64,000 nt of DNA from the NCBI RefSeq assembly GCF_028476545.1, contig NW_026732286.1, positions 186,001-250,000 of the forward strand. The letters run 5' to 3'. How positions within the stretch are numbered: position 1 is the stretch's first letter; each line of letters begins with the position of its first letter. The notes under the pieces are model-generated. The model had not been told where the DNA came from and did not search any database. It saw only the letters and a program-made list of their open reading frames with translations. Below are positions 37,701 to 50,100 of this stretch, in pieces. The position numbers and the translations under genes are program-made. This stretch comes from Physella acuta (taxonomy: Eukaryota > Mollusca > Gastropoda > Physidae).

Positions 37701-37868
37701 ACCTGTACACTATTTTCCAGGAAACTTCGTAAACAACTCCAGATGAATGATTTCAAGCGCTTGGCTCGTAATCCCTGGAAAAATCTCAATGTAAAACCAC
37801 CTCTACCTACAGGATCTTTGGGCAATGGACATAGGTTGGGGCAACAGGAAGTTGTAGTCTTGGACTGA
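16722..37868 (+). CDS. MTA: metastasis-associated protein (MTA1/2/3 orthologue), NuRD subunit
   Basis: Scaffold of the nuclear NuRD deacetylase complex, binding HDAC1/2 and RBBP4/7. Exons: 16722-16749, 21128-21195, 21387-21480, 28679-28711, 29420-29452, 30845-31146, 31317-31443, 31937-32039, 32145-32244, 32340-32528, 32615-32689, 32918-32976, 33149-33234, 33344-33460, 33654-33686, 33937-33998, 34105-34330, 34459-34635, 34748-34837, 34929-35002, 36912-37042, 37721-37868. They give 784 aa with consistent phases. Order: BAH (1-190, opening [15 protein letters not shown]) interrupted by an acidic/Asn-rich insert at about 64-140; ELM2 (205-300); SANT (330-384, [19 protein letters not shown]); GATA-type finger (CESC at 428-431, then CRLCSNC); a C2H2-like motif (495-520, [19 protein letters not shown]); first RBBP-binding helix region ([20 protein letters not shown]); second ([20 protein letters not shown]). 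Vertebrate MTA1 is about 715 aa. No breaks. The start matches MAANMYRVG of vertebrates. Confidence 0.97.
19055..19282 (+). mobile_element. tRNA-headed SINE, old copy
   Basis: Recognisable family words in order: TTCAAATCTGGATTCAAGTC, then TCTACCCAGTTCTAATAGGT, then AAAGTAAAGGCGGCTGGGCA, then CTCTACTTCATCTGCC. The tRNA-like head is eroded. Same family as 49665 and 55017. Confidence 0.8.
19596..20075 (+). mobile_element. non-autonomous Helentron/Helitron-like element
   Basis: Begins ATCTATATATATAATTCTCT and ends with a short hairpin AGCAGCGTATGCTGCT plus TCGCAGGTCAGCT. It has no terminal inverted repeats and no visible target duplication. The same 5' end occurs inverted at 50867, and parts of its 3' half recur at 63217. 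A 21-bp internal duplication (TTGGTAGTATTGAATTCACA core) is present. Assignment to Helentrons rests on end types only. Confidence 0.6.
25157..25300. mobile_element. oligo-G hAT-like MITE, copy in MTA intron 3
   Basis: The family core is present: G tract, CACTGGTAAAAGTATATATT, ATTCCATTTCGTTCGGGAGG, TAGACTTTCTTTTCGG and the end ATGCCTGGAAGAAGC. The left end (TTTCTTTCAAACTCTTTTCC) is diverged. Confidence 0.7.
26159..26171. promoter_or_regulatory. RFX-type X-box
   Basis: GTTGCTAGGCAAC is a perfect inverted half-site pair (GTTGC-N3-GCAAC) matching the X-box consensus. It lies in MTA intron 3. Function is inferred from motif only. Confidence 0.35.
28679..28711 (+). other. MTA: MTA microexon 4 (33 nt, acidic)
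   Basis: Phase 1-1 exon between TTTACAG and GTGTGT, encoding [12 protein letters not shown] across its junctions. Its length and symmetric phase make it skippable without a frame change. Paired with a similar exon at 29420. Confidence 0.8.
29420..29452 (+). other. MTA: MTA microexon 5 (33 nt, acidic)
   Basis: Same length, phase and donor type (AAAAG|GTGTGT) as the preceding microexon, encoding [12 protein letters not shown] across its junctions. The similar peptide and layout suggest origin by exon duplication. Confidence 0.8.
31656..31867 (-). mobile_element. tRNA-headed SINE, inverted
   Basis: Reads on the minus strand GGAGACGGCGTGGCCTAGCT (A-box-like TGGCCTAGCTG) through ACCCAGCTATAACTCATGTT to TTCACTTGCTCCATGGGCCG. 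In MTA intron 7. Confidence 0.8.
33757..33875 (+). mobile_element. SINE fragment
   Basis: Partial match to the SINE body (TTCAGTTCCAGGCTATAGGA, then AGAGTCCACCCAGCACTGAT). Truncated at both ends, in MTA intron 15. Confidence 0.5.
35003..36911 (+). other. MTA: MTA intron 20, nothing seen
   Basis: 1.9 kb of AT-rich intron ending in TTTTTTTTCAG. No repeat or RNA recognised. Confidence 0.7.
37340..37460 (+). mobile_element. possible SINE fragment
   Basis: AATCCAGGTTTGAATCCACA resembles a tRNA B box, followed by CTTGAGTCAGCCCATCTC. Weak; in MTA intron 21. Confidence 0.3.
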
Positions 37869-40665
37869 GATTAAAGAGATTTTAAAATGTGATTACACTG
37901 TAAGATTTTCAAATGTTTTGTTTGATTTTTTACATTAACAATCCATTTAATTGCTGTATTTGCTACCAGAAATAGCCAGTAATATATACAGTAACATTTT
38001 TAACATGCCCGTAGTTTTGTTGATAAAGTTAATTCATTTTTATACATCCCCAGTTTCAGTACATGAATGAAATGTGAAAATTTGGGCTGAATATCCTGGT
38101 ATACCTTGGGTAATGAACTTGGTGCTTTGAGCAGCTGTACAGCCATGAAGTCACCTGTCTTGTTTAGTCCCATCAGGTGGAGGAGAAAAAGTGGAACTCA
38201 GTTCCACACTACTGTATCATAGACCAACTGTTGGCTTTCTTGATCATCTGTAAATAGTATTGCATTGTTGTGGAGAATTTTACATGTTGATACATCATTG
38301 TCGTCTCAAAGTTTCCATGTGTAAAAATGACAAGAACTTTTTGTAAGAATTGTTTGAATGCACAGAATGTTAACCAATAGCCTGTGTGCCAACTTTTTAT
38401 GAGTGATAGGAGGATACAAGGGAAATTTGTTAAGAGTGGGAAATACATTGTCCTTTTTTTTTAAAAAAAAAAACTTTCATCAAGAGAAAAATTTATATGT
38501 ATACACTGAGCATGACAAGGAATGGTTTCCTTTAATTGTTTTTAAATTAATTTGTCTAGTACAAAATGTTATGTGGAAGAATTGTGTAGTTGCCAGTCTG
38601 AGCATGGGGGTTTATACATTTCTTGTGTTCATTTCCTCAATCTCACAGCAGCACCGAAAAAAAAATAAGTTTAAAAAAAATAAATAAATGTTCTTTTGGT
38701 TAAAATGTGCCTAAAACAATTGATCTTAAAAGACAACCCCCCTCCCCCTACTTATATAAATATATGTATACTATATACACACAACTTTTTTTTTATCATA
38801 TTGTCTAGGCTCCTCTTGTATTCACAATGATCTGACTACTTTTATTATAAATTACATTTAAATTAGGAAATTTATTTACTTCTGCTTTGACGTTTCAGCC
38901 TCCATTTCTAATCTGCACAAGGCTTGTCTAGTTGCCCTTACATCAATAGTTTCTAGAAAGTTTATTGTATTAAGCTTTGTTAGTGTCATTTCTAAAAAAG
39001 AAAGGACTATCTAGCAATGTTGTAGCCTAGAGAAGATTCAAAATTTGATCTTGTTTGGCAGAGAAAAATACAAAAATATTTTTTTAGATGAATTTTCAAG
39101 AGAATTTTCATTAGATAATTTTTTAGAATGATGAGACAAATTAGAAGTGTTGAAAAATGTACATATTTTAAACCTTTTCTTAAATAATCAGATTAGAAAT
39201 TGAAGAAAAATTTCTTAATCTCTTCTTTTTTTAATATTTTGAAATAGCTGGAAAACAGTATTTTAAAGTCTTCCATTAGTGTTAAAAAAACACTTTGTTT
39301 TTCTGTGTAGTCACTATTATTCTTTCCTTTTCTAGGTTAAGGTCAACTGCAGATGTTTAAATACTTTTACTTTTAGGACCGTTTTTACAATATTGGCTTA
39401 TTTAGACCTGCTTTTGGATGCAGTTTCTAATTGGAGAAATGAAATATTAAATTAAAAAAAAAAAGATTTATCACTATCTTAAACAATTGTTTCAAGAAAG
39501 TCAAAAGGTCAGGTTTTTAAATCAATAAAGAGAATAATACACAACTCAAATGGCCTAATACGTTCTAAACTCAATACTATAGTTTCTACATTTTAGAAAA
39601 AAAAATTTCATGAGTTTTCTAGGCATTTTGTATATTGTGTTGATCTTATTTGTTTGTTCTGTTAATGACACTTATGCAAATATGTAAAAAGTAACACATG
39701 AAAGCATGAATATTATATATACATATGTGTATTGAAATAACCCTCCTGAAAGCAATTGTTTTACTTCTGTTGTTTGAGCACCAGCATAGGAACTATTTAA
39801 TCAGTGAAAATTTTTGTGGGAAATCCTTGCCATCAGTGTCACCAAGACCAGTCACACTGCTCACAGGTTTTATCTGTTCATCTTTGCAGTAAAACATAAA
39901 GAAAAGATTAGAGAATTGGTGTAACCTACAGGCGCATGTCTGCAACTCATTAAGTTGTCAAAAAATTTTTTGTATGCTTTTGTATATCTGTGGCTCTTAC
40001 TTTTGAGTGCATATGAAAGGGTTACCATGGTGTCTGTGGCAGCTTGAAATATTTATATCGTAATATTTTTCTTTGTAATTATTGCCTTTATTCAATTGAA
40101 TCAATGCATTGTACTGTTGCACTACTGTCATGTCTATAAATATTGTCTTCAAAACACTTGGTTGATGTGTATACATGGTTTTTATGCATTACTTCCTTTT
40201 TTATTTAAAGGAAGAAGGAAAAGGACAAAAAGAGGTTGAAGTGTTTGGTGATACCATTATGTGCATATAGATTTGTTTCATTTTTCCATACATCAAGGAT
40301 GAATTATAAAATTTATGTCCTGATTAGAGGTTTCAGTTTGTCAAAAAGGTACATTTTTAAACAGGGAAAGGATCTGTTTGCATTCCTTGTAGCAGTTGGG
40401 TGAACAGTTTTAAAAACTGTATATTCACAATGATTGTTTTTTTTTTTCATTTATGAATTGTCTGTTGTGAATGAATAATGGTTGACCCAAGACATCTTTT
40501 TTTTTTTAACTTTCATTTTTTTTTCTCTTCATTTAAAAAAAAAGTATCCAATACAATTTACCCTGTCTTAAAGCAACATTTCTATACCAAAATGTTTCCA
40601 TCTTAATTTATTTCATCTCATTCATGTCATGCTGATTTTTTTTTTCATTTGTGTATTTCAATAAA
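37869..40665 (+). terminator. MTA: MTA 3'UTR and poly(A) signal
   Basis: A long AT-rich 3'UTR of about 2.8 kb follows the TGA. The clear signal AATAAA at 40660-40665 is followed by GT/T-rich TTTTGTGGGGTTGTATATTT. Other AATAAA words occur earlier (for example about 38690), so shorter forms are possible. The signal sits about 340 bp from the convergent INTS7 signal. Confidence 0.65.
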
Positions 40666-41004
40666 AATAATTTGAACTGTTTTGTGGGGTTGTATATTTT
40701 TCTTGTTTCAAAGAGGATGGTTTATTTGTATGTTAATATCAGTAATGGACCATGATAAAACTTGCTTACACAAAATGCAGGTCAAAAAAGTTTGTATCAG
40801 TGTCTAACACTAGATTGTGTCCCCTTAAATGATTTTGGTGTTGAAATATTTTCAGACTTAATATAATATTTTGTATACTTTTTTAGTCTTACATTGTAGT
40901 CTAATTTCTAAGCTTGCCAGACTGCATAAACTTAATAAATGGTTTAACATGGAAACCTCAAATCTTGAGATCAAAATATTGCCACTATAAGAGGTTATTA
41001 AATG

Positions 41005-41010
41005 TTTATT
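41005..41010 (-). terminator. INTS7: INTS7 poly(A) signal
   Basis: TTTATT on the plus strand gives AATAAA on the minus, about 190 bases after the INTS7 stop. First such signal downstream. Confidence 0.6.
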
Positions 41011-41198
41011 GTATTTTGAATAATAATAAAAGAAAAAATAAAACGGGAAAAATTAAGACACAAATAAAATATTTAATATGGCAAGGTAAACTTAATTAGC
41101 TAGCAAATTGTTTTTAAAACAAAAATGTAAAAAATATCCATATTGGTATTAGATCAGGTACAGTGCAGAAAAAATCTATTAACGTTTTTCTTGTCTTC

Positions 41199-44100
41199 TT
41201 AAGTATGGGTAGGCGGAGCAAAATGGTTCTGTTGACCTAGGCTAGTTGATGGCTGCTGTTGGGTCCTTGCACGCATTTGTTGTTGTTGCTGTTGTCGCTG
41301 GAGGCTGTCATCATACGATTTGACAGTTAAAGATGTCCGAGGTCCTGTGTTCCAAGTTACTCCATTCTCATCTACAACACTGGCTTCAACCTGCAATATT
41401 CAGGAATTTTAAAATTATTTTTGGGTGCTTCAAGAACTTTAACATATAGTCCTGATTATCTTGTTCTCAGGATCATGTTCATCTATCCTTGATGGGTTCA
41501 TGCTGACTACCCATTTATTTGAAACATTACCTCTACCACAAGGACTATCAGGCCTGAAAGAAAACTACTTAGCTTCTGTAACCCTAATTTGCCTTAGTTA
41601 TTAGAAAATATACCCTGAAACAAAAACTGAACAACCAGGTTTACCATACAAGATTAATTTCTAAGATAACTTATATTGTTGGCCCACCAAGAAACTAACC
41701 TTGGCAACATGGATCCCCAAAACAGGAAATGGTAAAACAAAGCTGGTACTAAAGTAATCATTGTGTGGGTTCACTGTTTGACTCAAATGGACGCTGGTTG
41801 TTTCATTTGCCTGAAAAGTGTATGTGAAAAAAATATATCTCAGAATATACATTATAAACACAAATCTTCATAAAACAATTGGTACTTTTTTTAAAAAAAT
41901 AATGAAAAAACAATTTCAAAGGAATTTTTATTTTTTCTTCTTTCTTAATTTTAGTGTGGGAAGGGATCCCCTCGAACACAAGTATACGTGTCAACTGGTT
42001 ATGCTCCGTTGACTCCAATTTCAGCCTGCTTTTCTTTTTGGATTTGCTTCCATAGCCTTTGTCCAGCCAAGAACATACTACAAGGCAGCAGTTGTTTGAT
42101 TTTGGAGTTGTCACTCCTAGAAGAGTTGCTGTCCCCAGCTAACGAGCCTCATCTGCCCGAGGGTTCAAACTCGAGACTTTTCTGTTTAGCAACCAAGAGC
42201 TTTACCGACTTGACCACGCCGACCCTTAATTTTTATATTATTTTATAAATTTTAATTGCACTTAAAATTACAATTTGCCAGATTAAGGGTAATACTGCTA
42301 AACTGAATTAATTCAAAAGAATCCTTTAAAAGGAATACATTTCAAATTCCTCATGTGACACACCCTTTCAACTATTTCAGAGCTACAAAAAAAATTACTT
42401 TTGCATTGGTGTTGACCACACTACTTCTGCTAGTGAGATTTGTACTGACTGAGATGGTCACTGATGTGACTTGTCTGAACAGCGCCGGCCGTTCACCTCG
42501 CTGGACCACACCCTCAACCTTCAAGGAAAGGTGTGTGTCAGCCCGCAGGGTAATAGGCTCCTGGTTGGGACTTTGTTGCGGTGACACTGCCAGCTGTGGT
42601 ACAGAAGAAAAACACATTTTGTCACTAAATCACATGGGGTTGTACTAACACATACTCATTTTTGGTGTCCCATTCCCATAGACACACACTCAAAAACACA
42701 CCCTTGTTTTTGGGTCCATTTGCACACTTATACAACATAAACATACCCTCCTTTTTGGTACATTCTCATACAGATATAGCATAAACATACAGATTTTTTA
42801 AATGTCAATTTGTGAATACACACACAAACCTCGCTAATTTTTGGTTTCCATTCGCACATACAGATATACTACTGTATAATCATTTTTTGAGTTAAGCATA
42901 CACAAAATATTAATTTTTTTTCAGGCACACATACCCACAATACAGGTTTGCGACACAAATTTAATTGTTATCTTAGTTTTTACAAAGCAAAATGTTATAA
43001 CCAAAACTGCATAACCATAGCTTTATTAGCTTGTGTTGATATTTAGTGTCTAAATGCTCCACTGGCTGACCAAAAGTTTAGTATTTTTAACATTTAAAAC
43101 TTTGGCTAGACATTCTGATGGCTAAATCAAAATCACAATTAACTATTGCATTTTGATTGCTTGGTTTACCAAACATGTGGCTGGATATTCTTATGGCTAA
43201 CCAAAGATTACCTTCACAACTGTGTTTTGCATGGTCTGGAAGAAAAATCTTGGAAAACTTGGGGATGCTCTTACAAATCCTTCTACTGATGTGGATAATA
43301 TGTCCATCAACTGCAGGGAGAGAAAACTTATCATACTTAACTTTGTTTCAATAGTTATTTAGACAAAAACACTGTAAAGCTTGTTTAAACTAAAGCAAAA
43401 TGAAATTGCTCCAAGGTAAATTAAGGTATTTCAAGTATTTTTTTCTAACAAGCAGTGAGTTTTAAAAAAATATATTAACAGAAAGTTAAAATTGGTTTTT
43501 AGAAATGGGCAATTTTTATGCCTTCTCACAAAGATTTCTCTGAAGAAATGTCCCAAATTTGAATTTTTCATGTTTATTTACATCTAGTTTTTTTTTAATA
43601 AGATAACTTTTTTTTCAGTTATAAGTTGTTTTTTTTTAACTGCCAAAAACCCAAATATTTTATTCTTCAAGAAATTATACCTAAGTTGAAACAACTGCCA
43701 AAATTAACAAATATTTAATTTTTTTCAGTTTTTAATAAAGGAATCAAGAAAGTTTTTCTACATTAGCATCATAAAAAGACCATGTAAAAGAATACACATT
43801 ACCAAATTAGTTTTTCTTCTTTTCATTTTTTCTTATTATTAAACTCACTATTAAGCATAAATCCAATCAACACGAAAACAGTTTTTTGTGTGTTAAAGTG
43901 TGATATAAAGCATTGTAAAGCCCGCACCTTGTATGAAATAACAGCAGGCAAGTTGTTCTCTGGTAGCAGCCTGTCCATGGCACTGGAAATGTCACGCATG
44001 ATGTTGAGGGTGGCACTAACACCGGAGGTTTGAACCCCAGCTTCATTCTTTTTTGATGGGGTCAGGAATTGTCTGTCCCCAAAATTACACTGCCTACAGT

Positions 44101-47100
44101 GTAAAAAAAAAAAACCCAGAAAAAATAGAAAATAGATGTATAAAGAGGAAATAAAATGTATAAACATAAAAAAATTTAATTCACAGAAACTAAGTTTAAG
44201 TTGTTTTCTAGTATTTTCAGCTATACATTTAGTATTGTATAACAGTAAAAATAGTATTTTTGTGAAATGAATGGCATTGGAATAAAGCAACCTCTAATAT
44301 TGCCATTCCTAAGATCAACCACAGTTTTCATGTATCCTTACCCTGTTTGAATAGTTGAGATGATTGTTGTAATAACAGACTTCATACAGTTACAGCATTG
44401 CTGAATTCTGGGTCACTGGTCAAGGAACCAATCAAACATGCTTACTAACAAATTTATTTTTACACAATGTAGCTTTAAACTTTGCTGTCATTAAAAATTC
44501 TGAATCTGAAGAATGTTTTCTGAAATTTGAAAAAAAAAAAATGTACAGATCAAGTAATGGTAAATTCTTTTAATAACCCAAAGTAACCATAAAGGATACA
44601 CATTTATGTTGAGCAATGAGGCTGGATCAGCATCAAATGCAGATCTGTAAAGGTTAGAGGCTAATGTGCTAGCCTCTTTGTACTCATTCAGGCATTTCTG
44701 TAGCTGGTAAAATAAAAATTGTACAGGAGTTAAAAAATTTAATTGGCCTAAGTGGCAACACTTATTTGATAAAAAAATTTCTTGAAATTTGTACAAGTCT
44801 TAGTTTTATGAGTAGTACATAATAAAAAGCTTGAGCAAGTTAAAACACATTTTTAGAAACAGTCTGTTTAGCAATTTAAATAGTTTAAAATTTTATTTTC
44901 TAATTAAATAACACAAGTTCAGAAACTCTTAGCATGCCAAGTTGTTTAAATATTTTTAAATTTAATTTTCCAAACTTAAAACCAGTGAGAAGTCAGAACT
45001 GAATTGAAAAATTAATCTATTTAATTAAAAGCCTCACCTGGATGACCACCTGTGCCCATCTTGTTCCTTCTTGACCATTTGTCGCAGCCAAAGCTGTTGA
45101 TATAGCAGGCGCAGGTTTGGCAGAGAAAGATGAGCGTGACAGCAAGAGCAGGTGATGAGCCTGGAGGACTTGCATGCGCAGGTTCACATAGTCGCTGGCA
45201 AACTCTAGAGGGTAAGTTGGTGTGCTTGCCGCCTGTAAATTCAGTTAAGAATTTATTGCTGATTTAAGCATAAAACTTTAACTAGCTTTCCGATACTTTA
45301 TTCTGACTTTCTTGTAACATGGTACAGATAAAAAAAAACCCCAGCAATTAAACTTCAACGTAAAGCTTTTAAAGTATGTCTTCTCCACTGGCATAGGGCT
45401 GACCACACTATCCCTTCATCACAGAAACAGGAGAACTCTACTTCACTTGCCCCATAGGCTGTCAGGTCAAAAAGGGAACTTTGCCTTTTTACTTCATCAT
45501 TGGAGAACTTCAACTATTTTATTCACTTGCTAAACAAACAAAATATTTCACTTGCTCTTTATTTAAACGTTAAAAATCCAGCACTAATCATTTCCAGAGA
45601 TTGTTTTTTTATTATTGCAATGTAACTGTGTGCTGTGCTAATGAAAACAGTTGAGATGTGTACTAATTTTATTTATTTATTTTTCACAACTTACCAAGGA
45701 TTTTAAGCTCTATAACTGAGGTGTGTAGTGAGTATAAATTTGTTTGAATTTTTGTGGTGGAAAATTCTGACAAAGTTCTGTTTCATTTGACACCCAAAAA
45801 TTTTATTACGTTATTAACAATGACTAAAATGGCCTCTCACCTACCATCTCATGCTCAAACTGTACTTGAAAGTTATGTGACTTTATGCTCATATTATACT
45901 TGAATGGTAACTATGAATGAATGAGTTATGTGACCTGAGACCTTATATTTGAATGTTAACTATGACTGAACGAGTTATGTGACCTGATGTTCATATGGTA
46001 TAAAACCCTGATGGCCTCACCTTCAATGTGACGTGACTTTTGACATACATCTGCAGGGCATCTGTGATGCAGGCTGACAGATCAGAGTTGTCACTCTTTG
46101 CTTGCTTGATGTGATTCTCTGCAGCACATGAATGTTGCAGGCCCAGCAGCCAGTAGTGGGCATTTTCTGTCACCACCTATAAGACATGATTTTTAAGTAT
46201 TTACTTGAATTAAATTTATTCTACTGTAAAAATAGCAATAAATGACTTTTTGCCCAATTCTCAAATGATTTTCAGTATTGCAATGTACAGTAATAGGTGC
46301 AAATTGACCCAACCTGTGCTGGTTCTTCTCATTTAAAAATAAAAAGTTACATAAACTGCCAAATAAAACATCATACAGCTGTAAGCAGTGTTTCTTCCAG
46401 ACTTTTTTCTCCGGTGGGGGTGGGGGTTGGGGAAGGTGGGGGGGGGGGGGGGGCACTAAAATTTTCAGGGGGGGGGGGTATAGCTTGAACTAAAATATGA
46501 GAAATTCTTAAATGTGCTAATTTGAATAAACCAAGCTAAATTTTCCGGAACAAAAAATTCTTTAAAAAAAAATCTAGTTTTTAAACAAGTATATATTATT
46601 CTTTTTTAAAACATTCAAAGTAAGCTTCTTTATTACAGTTCATCTCCCCCCCCATCCCCAACACATTCTTCGAAGTCTCAACATAACTTGTACCAATGCA
46701 ATGTTTTACCTTAAGGTTTAAAGACTTGAGGATGGCATATGCCACTTGGTACTGACAGTACCGCATGGCTTGTCGAGCTACTTTGTATGCGATCCAGGGG
46801 TTGGCTTGGTTGATACACGCCATCACCTGGCCAAAGATTGGGGCACTCATAGGCTTCTGGCAACCAGCTTGAAACAACAGCGTGCACATATGGACCTAAA
46901 ACAACAATAAGTGTGTTACATGTAAAATACAGTGAAATGGTTTGTGTTTTAGTTAGTTTTTGAGGACGGTTGACATATTGTAGTATAGTAAATAAAGTCC
47001 TTTTTTTTTATTTAGCTGTGGTATATATGGTGATTGTATAGCCAGCACACAAGGGTTAAATGAACTGGGATGCCCTAATGGTTAATGTTTTAGTTAGTTC

Positions 47101-50100
47101 TTGAGGACGGTTGACATAGTAGTATAGTAAATAAAGTACTTTTTTATTTAGCTGTGGTATATATGGTGATTGTATAGCCAGCCCACAAGAGTTAATGAAT
47201 TGGGATGTCCTACGGTGACTGCCAGGGTCCCTGGTGTAACTATAAAATAGCCACAACCTACTGGCCAGCAGACACGATTTAGAATAGCCACCAGATATGC
47301 CAAAGTCGCACCTATCTTTAATATTTTTTAATGTCTGAGTATTCTCAGTACCTGAACATGTGAGACCTCCCTCGTCCCATGGCTGATTGTTGTGGTCAGA
47401 CTGGCTAAAATCTGTGGGGAGACAAAATCTAATGCCGCTGGACATTCGGAACCAATGGCTGCCAGGCACTCACACAGGTGGAGTTGGCTGGTTTCTGTCA
47501 AATGTTTGGTAAACATGGAGCAGCACATTAACAATGACTTCAAAATAAATGTATGTTAAAAACAGTATGTAAATATATGTCAAGAAATAAATTGAAACGT
47601 TTTTTCCAAGAATTTCAATCAAATCGTGATTATCAACAATAATAGATTTCTAGCTCTTTAAACATACACTTTCAATTAGATCACTTATCTAGACACTAAA
47701 AACCGATTCTAAAAATTTGGGTGGAAGATAACAAGCTTTATAGATTAGATTCAGCAGTTATCAAATTGACTCTCAGATGCTCCTAACTAACTTGTAAAAG
47801 TGCGCACTATTTGGTCACTGACATAAAAATGGGGCGGGGGGGGGGGGGGGGGGGGGGGAAGAGAAGAGGGAATGTATTAAGCTTTCTACTAGATTAAATC
47901 AAATAAATCAGCAACTCTACCTTCAGATGTCCCTAACAAACTTGTCAAAGTCTGGACTATTTTGTCACTGACATAACATTTGGGGGAATGTATTAAGCTT
48001 TCTACTAGATTAAATCAAATAAATCAGCAACTCTACCTTCAGATGTCCCTAACAAACTTGTCAAAGTCTGGACTATTTTGTCACTGACATAACATTTGGG
48101 GGAATGTATTAAGCTTTCTACTAGATTAAATCAAAAAAATCAGCAACTCTACCTTCAGATGTCCCTAACAAACTTGTCAAAGTCTGGACTATTTTGTCAC
48201 TGACATAACATTTGGGGGAATGTATTAAGCTTTCTACTAGATTAAATCAAATAAATCAGCAACTCTACCTTCAGATGTCCCTAACAAACTTGTCAAAGTC
48301 TGGACTATTTTGTCACTGACATAACATTTGGGGGAATGTATTAAGCTTTCTACTAGATTAAATCAAATAAATCAGCAACTCTACCTTCAGATGTCCCTAA
48401 CAAACTTGTCAAAGTCTGGACTATTTTGTCACTGACATAACATTTGGGGGAATGTATTAAGCTTTCTACTAGATTAAATCAAATAAATCAGCAACTCTAC
48501 CTTCAGATGTCCCTAACAAACTTGTCAAAGTCTGGACTATTTTGTCACTGACATCAGGGTAGCTGTGACACACATCCACCGCACATTTCAGGACAATCTT
48601 TAGGTAGACCAGATTTTTTCTCTCCAAGTCACTAGCCAGTAGAATGATTAGGGTCTGGATGGCACCAACAGCTTCAGCTGTTAAATCTCCAGGTATACCT
48701 ACAATGAGTTCAAGAAAACACATTTCCGTTTACATAGATTTTATATAACGATATATAATTGGTTGTTATTTTTTAGAAGGAAACTTTATTTTTTTAGTTC
48801 AAGCAGAAGTTATCAGCATATGCCATTTGCATAATTAAATTTGTTTGGGTGTTATTTCTGGCTACATAAAGTAAAGAAGTGAAGAATCACTCGTAAACCT
48901 GCTTCTTAATAATAATTCAGAAGAAATAGTTTTTACTTCAGGGTGCTGATTATTCTAGAGGGTGAATATATTATCACAAGGTAACAAAATTTACATTTAA
49001 ACTTGGCCAGGTAAGTGAGAAGCTGGATGGCTTGAGTTGCCAGATCGGTACTGGAGTGGTAGCAGAACTCTCGACAAACATCAAGGACAGCTGTATCTAG
49101 ATAAAAGAAAACATAAATTGATTAAACTGTCTAAAAATAGAACACTTTCTGTAAATAACAGTAGAAATAGATAACGAGTATTCTCAAATGCACATTACAT
49201 TGAGTGGTCATTTTTAAGAAAAAAAAATACTATTTTTGACAAAAATACTTTAGACACACAAAATGTGAAAAAGATAGGATTTAAGTTTGAGCTTCTCAAG
49301 TTACATGGCTATATTGAAGTCAGCATCTATGTACTTTTATTATTACTTATTTCCCCTGAAATAAGAACTATAATAATAAGTAATGAATGTGACAATTTTG
49401 GTGAGTCTGAACCATCAGTAAAATGTAGGTTGTTGAAAAAGCTGAGCACAATAAATGAAACAAACCTGAAGGAAGTGTCACAAGGGTTACAGCCACATTC
49501 CCAAAGACAGCATTTAACACACGCACAGCCTTGACTTTTAGATGAGAAGAAGTTGTTTGAAGTGCAAACTTAGCCACTTCCTGCAATTTAATAAAGTTCA
49601 TTTTTTATTCAAAATTATACCAAAAGTATTTTTCAAGAATTTGAAGCTATTATTTATTAAACTGGTGGGACGGAGTGGTCTAGCGGTAGAGAGCTGGACT
49701 GCTAACCCGTTAGTCTCGAGTTCGAATCTGAGTTCAAGTCAGTAGACCGTCCCTGAGTCCACCCAACTCTGATGGGTACCTAACTCCTGTTAGGGAAAGT
49801 AAAGGTGACTGGGCATAGTGCTGACCACACTATCTCTTCATATGCCGAGGTCACAGAAACAAGTGAACTCTACTTCACTTGCCCCATAGACCGTCAGGTT
49901 TGAAAGGGAAACTTTTATTTATTGAACTGACTAATTTGCATATCTGACCTAAATCTAAGAACAGGATAATCCCAGATTACTTTGTAATTGAACAGCATTT
50001 CAAAGCTTTCGAGTTTTATATTAATTTAAAACACCATCAACATTATAAAACATCAACATGCTACATCATCATTATTTTTCCTTTTGGTTCCTTATGGGAC

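Noticed and set aside
42355-42648. Plus-strand open frame of 97 codons
   Set aside because: Shadow of INTS7 exon 18 on the opposite strand.
47881-48500. Extra coding exons of INTS7 in the 116-bp array
   Set aside because: The protein is collinear with human INTS7 using the 48501-48698 exon alone. Array units have only weak acceptors, and a 47-nt insertion would break frame.
49665-49740. tRNA gene
   Set aside because: A- and B-box-like words are present, but the arms do not pair as a tRNA and the head is fused to a SINE body repeated elsewhere.
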